Below, piece by piece: positions 40,108-41,535 of a stretch of 41,535 nt of DNA. The notes below the pieces were generated by a model, which saw nothing but the letters and a program-made list of their open reading frames with translations, had not been told where the DNA came from and did no database searches. The position numbers and the translations under genes were made by a program. The stretch comes from an uncultured Lachnospiraceae bacterium. GTDB taxonomy: Bacteria; Bacillota; Clostridia; Lachnospirales; Lachnospiraceae. The stretch's first letter is position 1; the number at the start of each line of letters is the position of its first letter. The DNA lies in assembly GCA_949502235.1 (NCBI GenBank), contig CATBDC010000037.1, positions 1-41,535 on the forward strand, written 5' to 3'.

Positions 40108-41535
40108 GTGCCGAATGGAATATTTTTTGCTGTAGCAGCTGTGCTTATCATCGCAGCGGCAGTCATCAGTCATTTTGTCACAGTCTCCAATCTTAAAAAG
40201 AATGCAGAAAGCAAGATTGGAAATGCGGAAAGCAAGGCAAGGGAAATAATTGATGACGCGGTAAAAACAGCCGAGGCTAAGAAAAAGGAGTCTCTCTTGG
40301 AAATTAAAGAAGAGTCTATCAAGAATAAGAACGAGCTTGAGAAGGAGACGAAGGAACGCAGAACAGAGCTACAGAGATATGAGAAGCGTGTACTTTCCAA
40401 GGAAGAGGCTTTAGAAAAGCGGGCGGATGCGATTGAGAAGCGTGAGGCAGGATATGCAGCAAAGGAAGAACATTTACGACAGCGCGAAGTGAAAGTGGAC
40501 GAGCTGAGTAAGCAGAGGGTACAGGAACTAGAAAGAATCTCAGGACTTACCTCCGAACAGGCAAAAGAATATTTGTTAAAAACTGTTGAAGATGATGTTA
40601 AGCACGATACCGCCAAGATGGTAAAAGAGCTGGAGATGCAGGCGAAGGAAGAAGCGGACAAAAAGGCAAGGGAATACGTTGTCACCGCAATCCAGCGCTG
40701 CGCGGCGGACCATGTGGCGGAAACTACAATTTCGGTTGTACAGCTTCCAAGCGATGAGATGAAAGGAAGGATTATCGGAAGAGAGGGGCGCAATATCCGT
40801 ACCTTGGAGACAATGACAGGCGTTGAGCTTATTATTGACGATACTCCGGAGGCCGTTGTCTTATCAGGCTTTGATCCTATAAGAAGAGAGGTCGCAAGAA
40901 TCGCGCTGGAGAAATTAATTGTGGATGGACGCATCCATCCGGCAAGAATTGAGGAGATGGTTGAAAAGGCGCAGAAAGAAGTAGATGCGATGATACGTGA
41001 GGAAGGAGAAGCGGCGGCACTTGAGGTAGGTGTCCATGGAATCCATCCGGAGCTTATTAAGCTTTTGGGAAGGATGAAGTTTCGGACAAGCTACGGACAG
41101 AATGCACTGAAACATTCGGTTGAGGTTGCCCAGTTAGCCGGACTTCTGGCCGGTGAGATCGGACTCGATGTCAGAGTAGCAAAGAGGGCCGGACTTTTAC
41201 ACGATATCGGAAAATCTATTGACCATGATGTGGAAGGGTCACATATTCAGATTGGCGTTGATCTTTGCCGAAAATACAAAGAATCAGCGACAGTTGTTAA
41301 TGCGGTTGAGGCTCATCATGGAGATGTGGAACCGGAAACTCTGATTGCATGTGTCGTACAGGCTGCAGATACGATTTCCGCGGCTCGTCCGGGTGCGAGA
41401 AGAGAAACATTAGAAACATACACAAACAGGTTAAAACAATTAGAAGAAATCACCAATCAGTTTAAAGGTGTGGAGAAATCTTTTGCAATTCAGGCAGGTA
41501 GAGAGATTCGTGTTATGGTAGTTCCAGAGCAGGTA
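40108..41535 (+). CDS. rny: ribonuclease Y (3' end beyond window)
   Basis: 476 codons are visible of a protein normally ~520 residues long; the frame is open at the window end. The N-terminus is a membrane anchor ([20 protein letters not shown]), followed by a long coiled coil (~25-200). The KH domain has [15 protein letters not shown] (~221) and the HD domain has [10 protein letters not shown] (~364) with [11 protein letters not shown]. RNase Y is the main endonuclease starting mRNA decay in many Firmicutes and works at the membrane. Translation starts at GTG 40108 behind AAGGAGGTG; in-frame upstream ATGs are absent. Confidence 0.96.
   Translation, partial: MPNGIFFAVAAVLIIAAAVISHFVTVSNLKKNAESKIGNAESKAREIIDDAVKTAEAKKKESLLEIKEESIKNKNELEKETKERRTELQRYEKRVLSKEEALEKRADAIEKREAGYAAKEEHLRQREVKVDELSKQRVQELERISGLTSEQAKEYLLKTVEDDVKHDTAKMVKELEMQAKEEADKKAREYVVTAIQRCAADHVAETTISVVQLPSDEMKGRIIGREGRNIRTLETMTGVELIIDDTPEAVVLSGFDPIRREVARIALEKLIVDGRIHPARIEEMVEKAQKEVDAMIREEGEAAALEVGVHGIHPELIKLLGRMKFRTSYGQNALKHSVEVAQLAGLLAGEIGLDVRVAKRAGLLHDIGKSIDHDVEGSHIQIGVDLCRKYKESATVVNAVEAHHGDVEPETLIACVVQAADTISAARPGARRETLETYTNRLKQLEEITNQFKGVEKSFAIQAGREIRVMVVPEQV

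Noticed and set aside
40170-40934. Minus-strand 254-codon frame opposite rny
   Set aside because: Ser/Ile/Leu-rich composition is typical of the antisense of a Lys/Glu coiled-coil gene; rny is unambiguous.

Overview
The window looks like a chromosome segment from a gut-type Lachnospiraceae (Clostridium cluster XIVa Firmicute). This is inferred from mid-GC codon use, strong AGGAGG ribosome sites, sigma-A promoters of the TTGACA-17-TATAAT type, LytTR/GHKL signalling, InlB-type and GLUG surface repeats, a sporulation-style D,D-carboxypeptidase beside scpAB, and a recA-recX-rny block. No rRNA, tRNA or CRISPR array was seen.

Layout. 1-979: 5' part of an IS66-type transposase (minus strand), cut by the window edge. 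1206-1538: a compact type I toxin-antitoxin locus with a 30-residue hydrophobic peptide gene and a convergent antisense RNA. 1578-4597: MacB/FtsX-like ABC exporter. 4661-5374: HAD hydrolase. 5439-8070: two-gene operon joining a cytosolic ParB-like/BMP-domain protein to an atypical calcineurin-like phosphoesterase. 8220-11165: copper operon csoR-copA, with a CopZ-like domain fused to the end of CopA behind an internal ribosome site. 11224-12468 (minus): CLC-type channel/antiporter. 12671-14687: LytTR response regulator and CPA1 Na+/H+ antiporter. 14792-22395: four genes for secreted or membrane proteins ending in a 2004-residue multidomain surface protein. 22398-23672 (minus): GHKL histidine kinase. 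23935-27769: Fbp/Phn-type ABC importer (lipoprotein, ATPase, fused permease), followed by an unrecognised 329-residue protein. 28957-30225: secreted D,D-carboxypeptidase. 30421-32208 (minus): M24 aminopeptidase P. 32320-34000: HAD-IIA phosphatase and membrane-tethered phosphoesterase. 34112-38135: scpA, scpB, a second D,D-carboxypeptidase, a small unknown protein and an EndA-like nuclease. 38305-41535: recA (with SOS box), recX and rny (cut by the window end).

The most unusual signals are: (1) a 145-bp MITE-like palindromic element with 14-bp perfect terminal inverted repeats and a perfect 8-bp target duplication, inserted inside a small membrane-protein gene. The net 153-bp gain is exactly 51 codons with no stop, so the element now encodes protein. 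Short hairpins with the same ends sit just upstream of several genes. (2) The toxin-antitoxin locus, in which toxin mRNA and antisense RNA start with nearly the same leader, so the toxin transcript's 5' and 3' ends are complementary. (3) The ParB-like/BMP fusion with its phosphoesterase partner, a possible undescribed intracellular ligand-sensing system. (4) The copA-copZ fusion with an in-frame internal start.

All calls come from reading the sequence. Family assignments rest on motifs recalled from established families; no database search was run.
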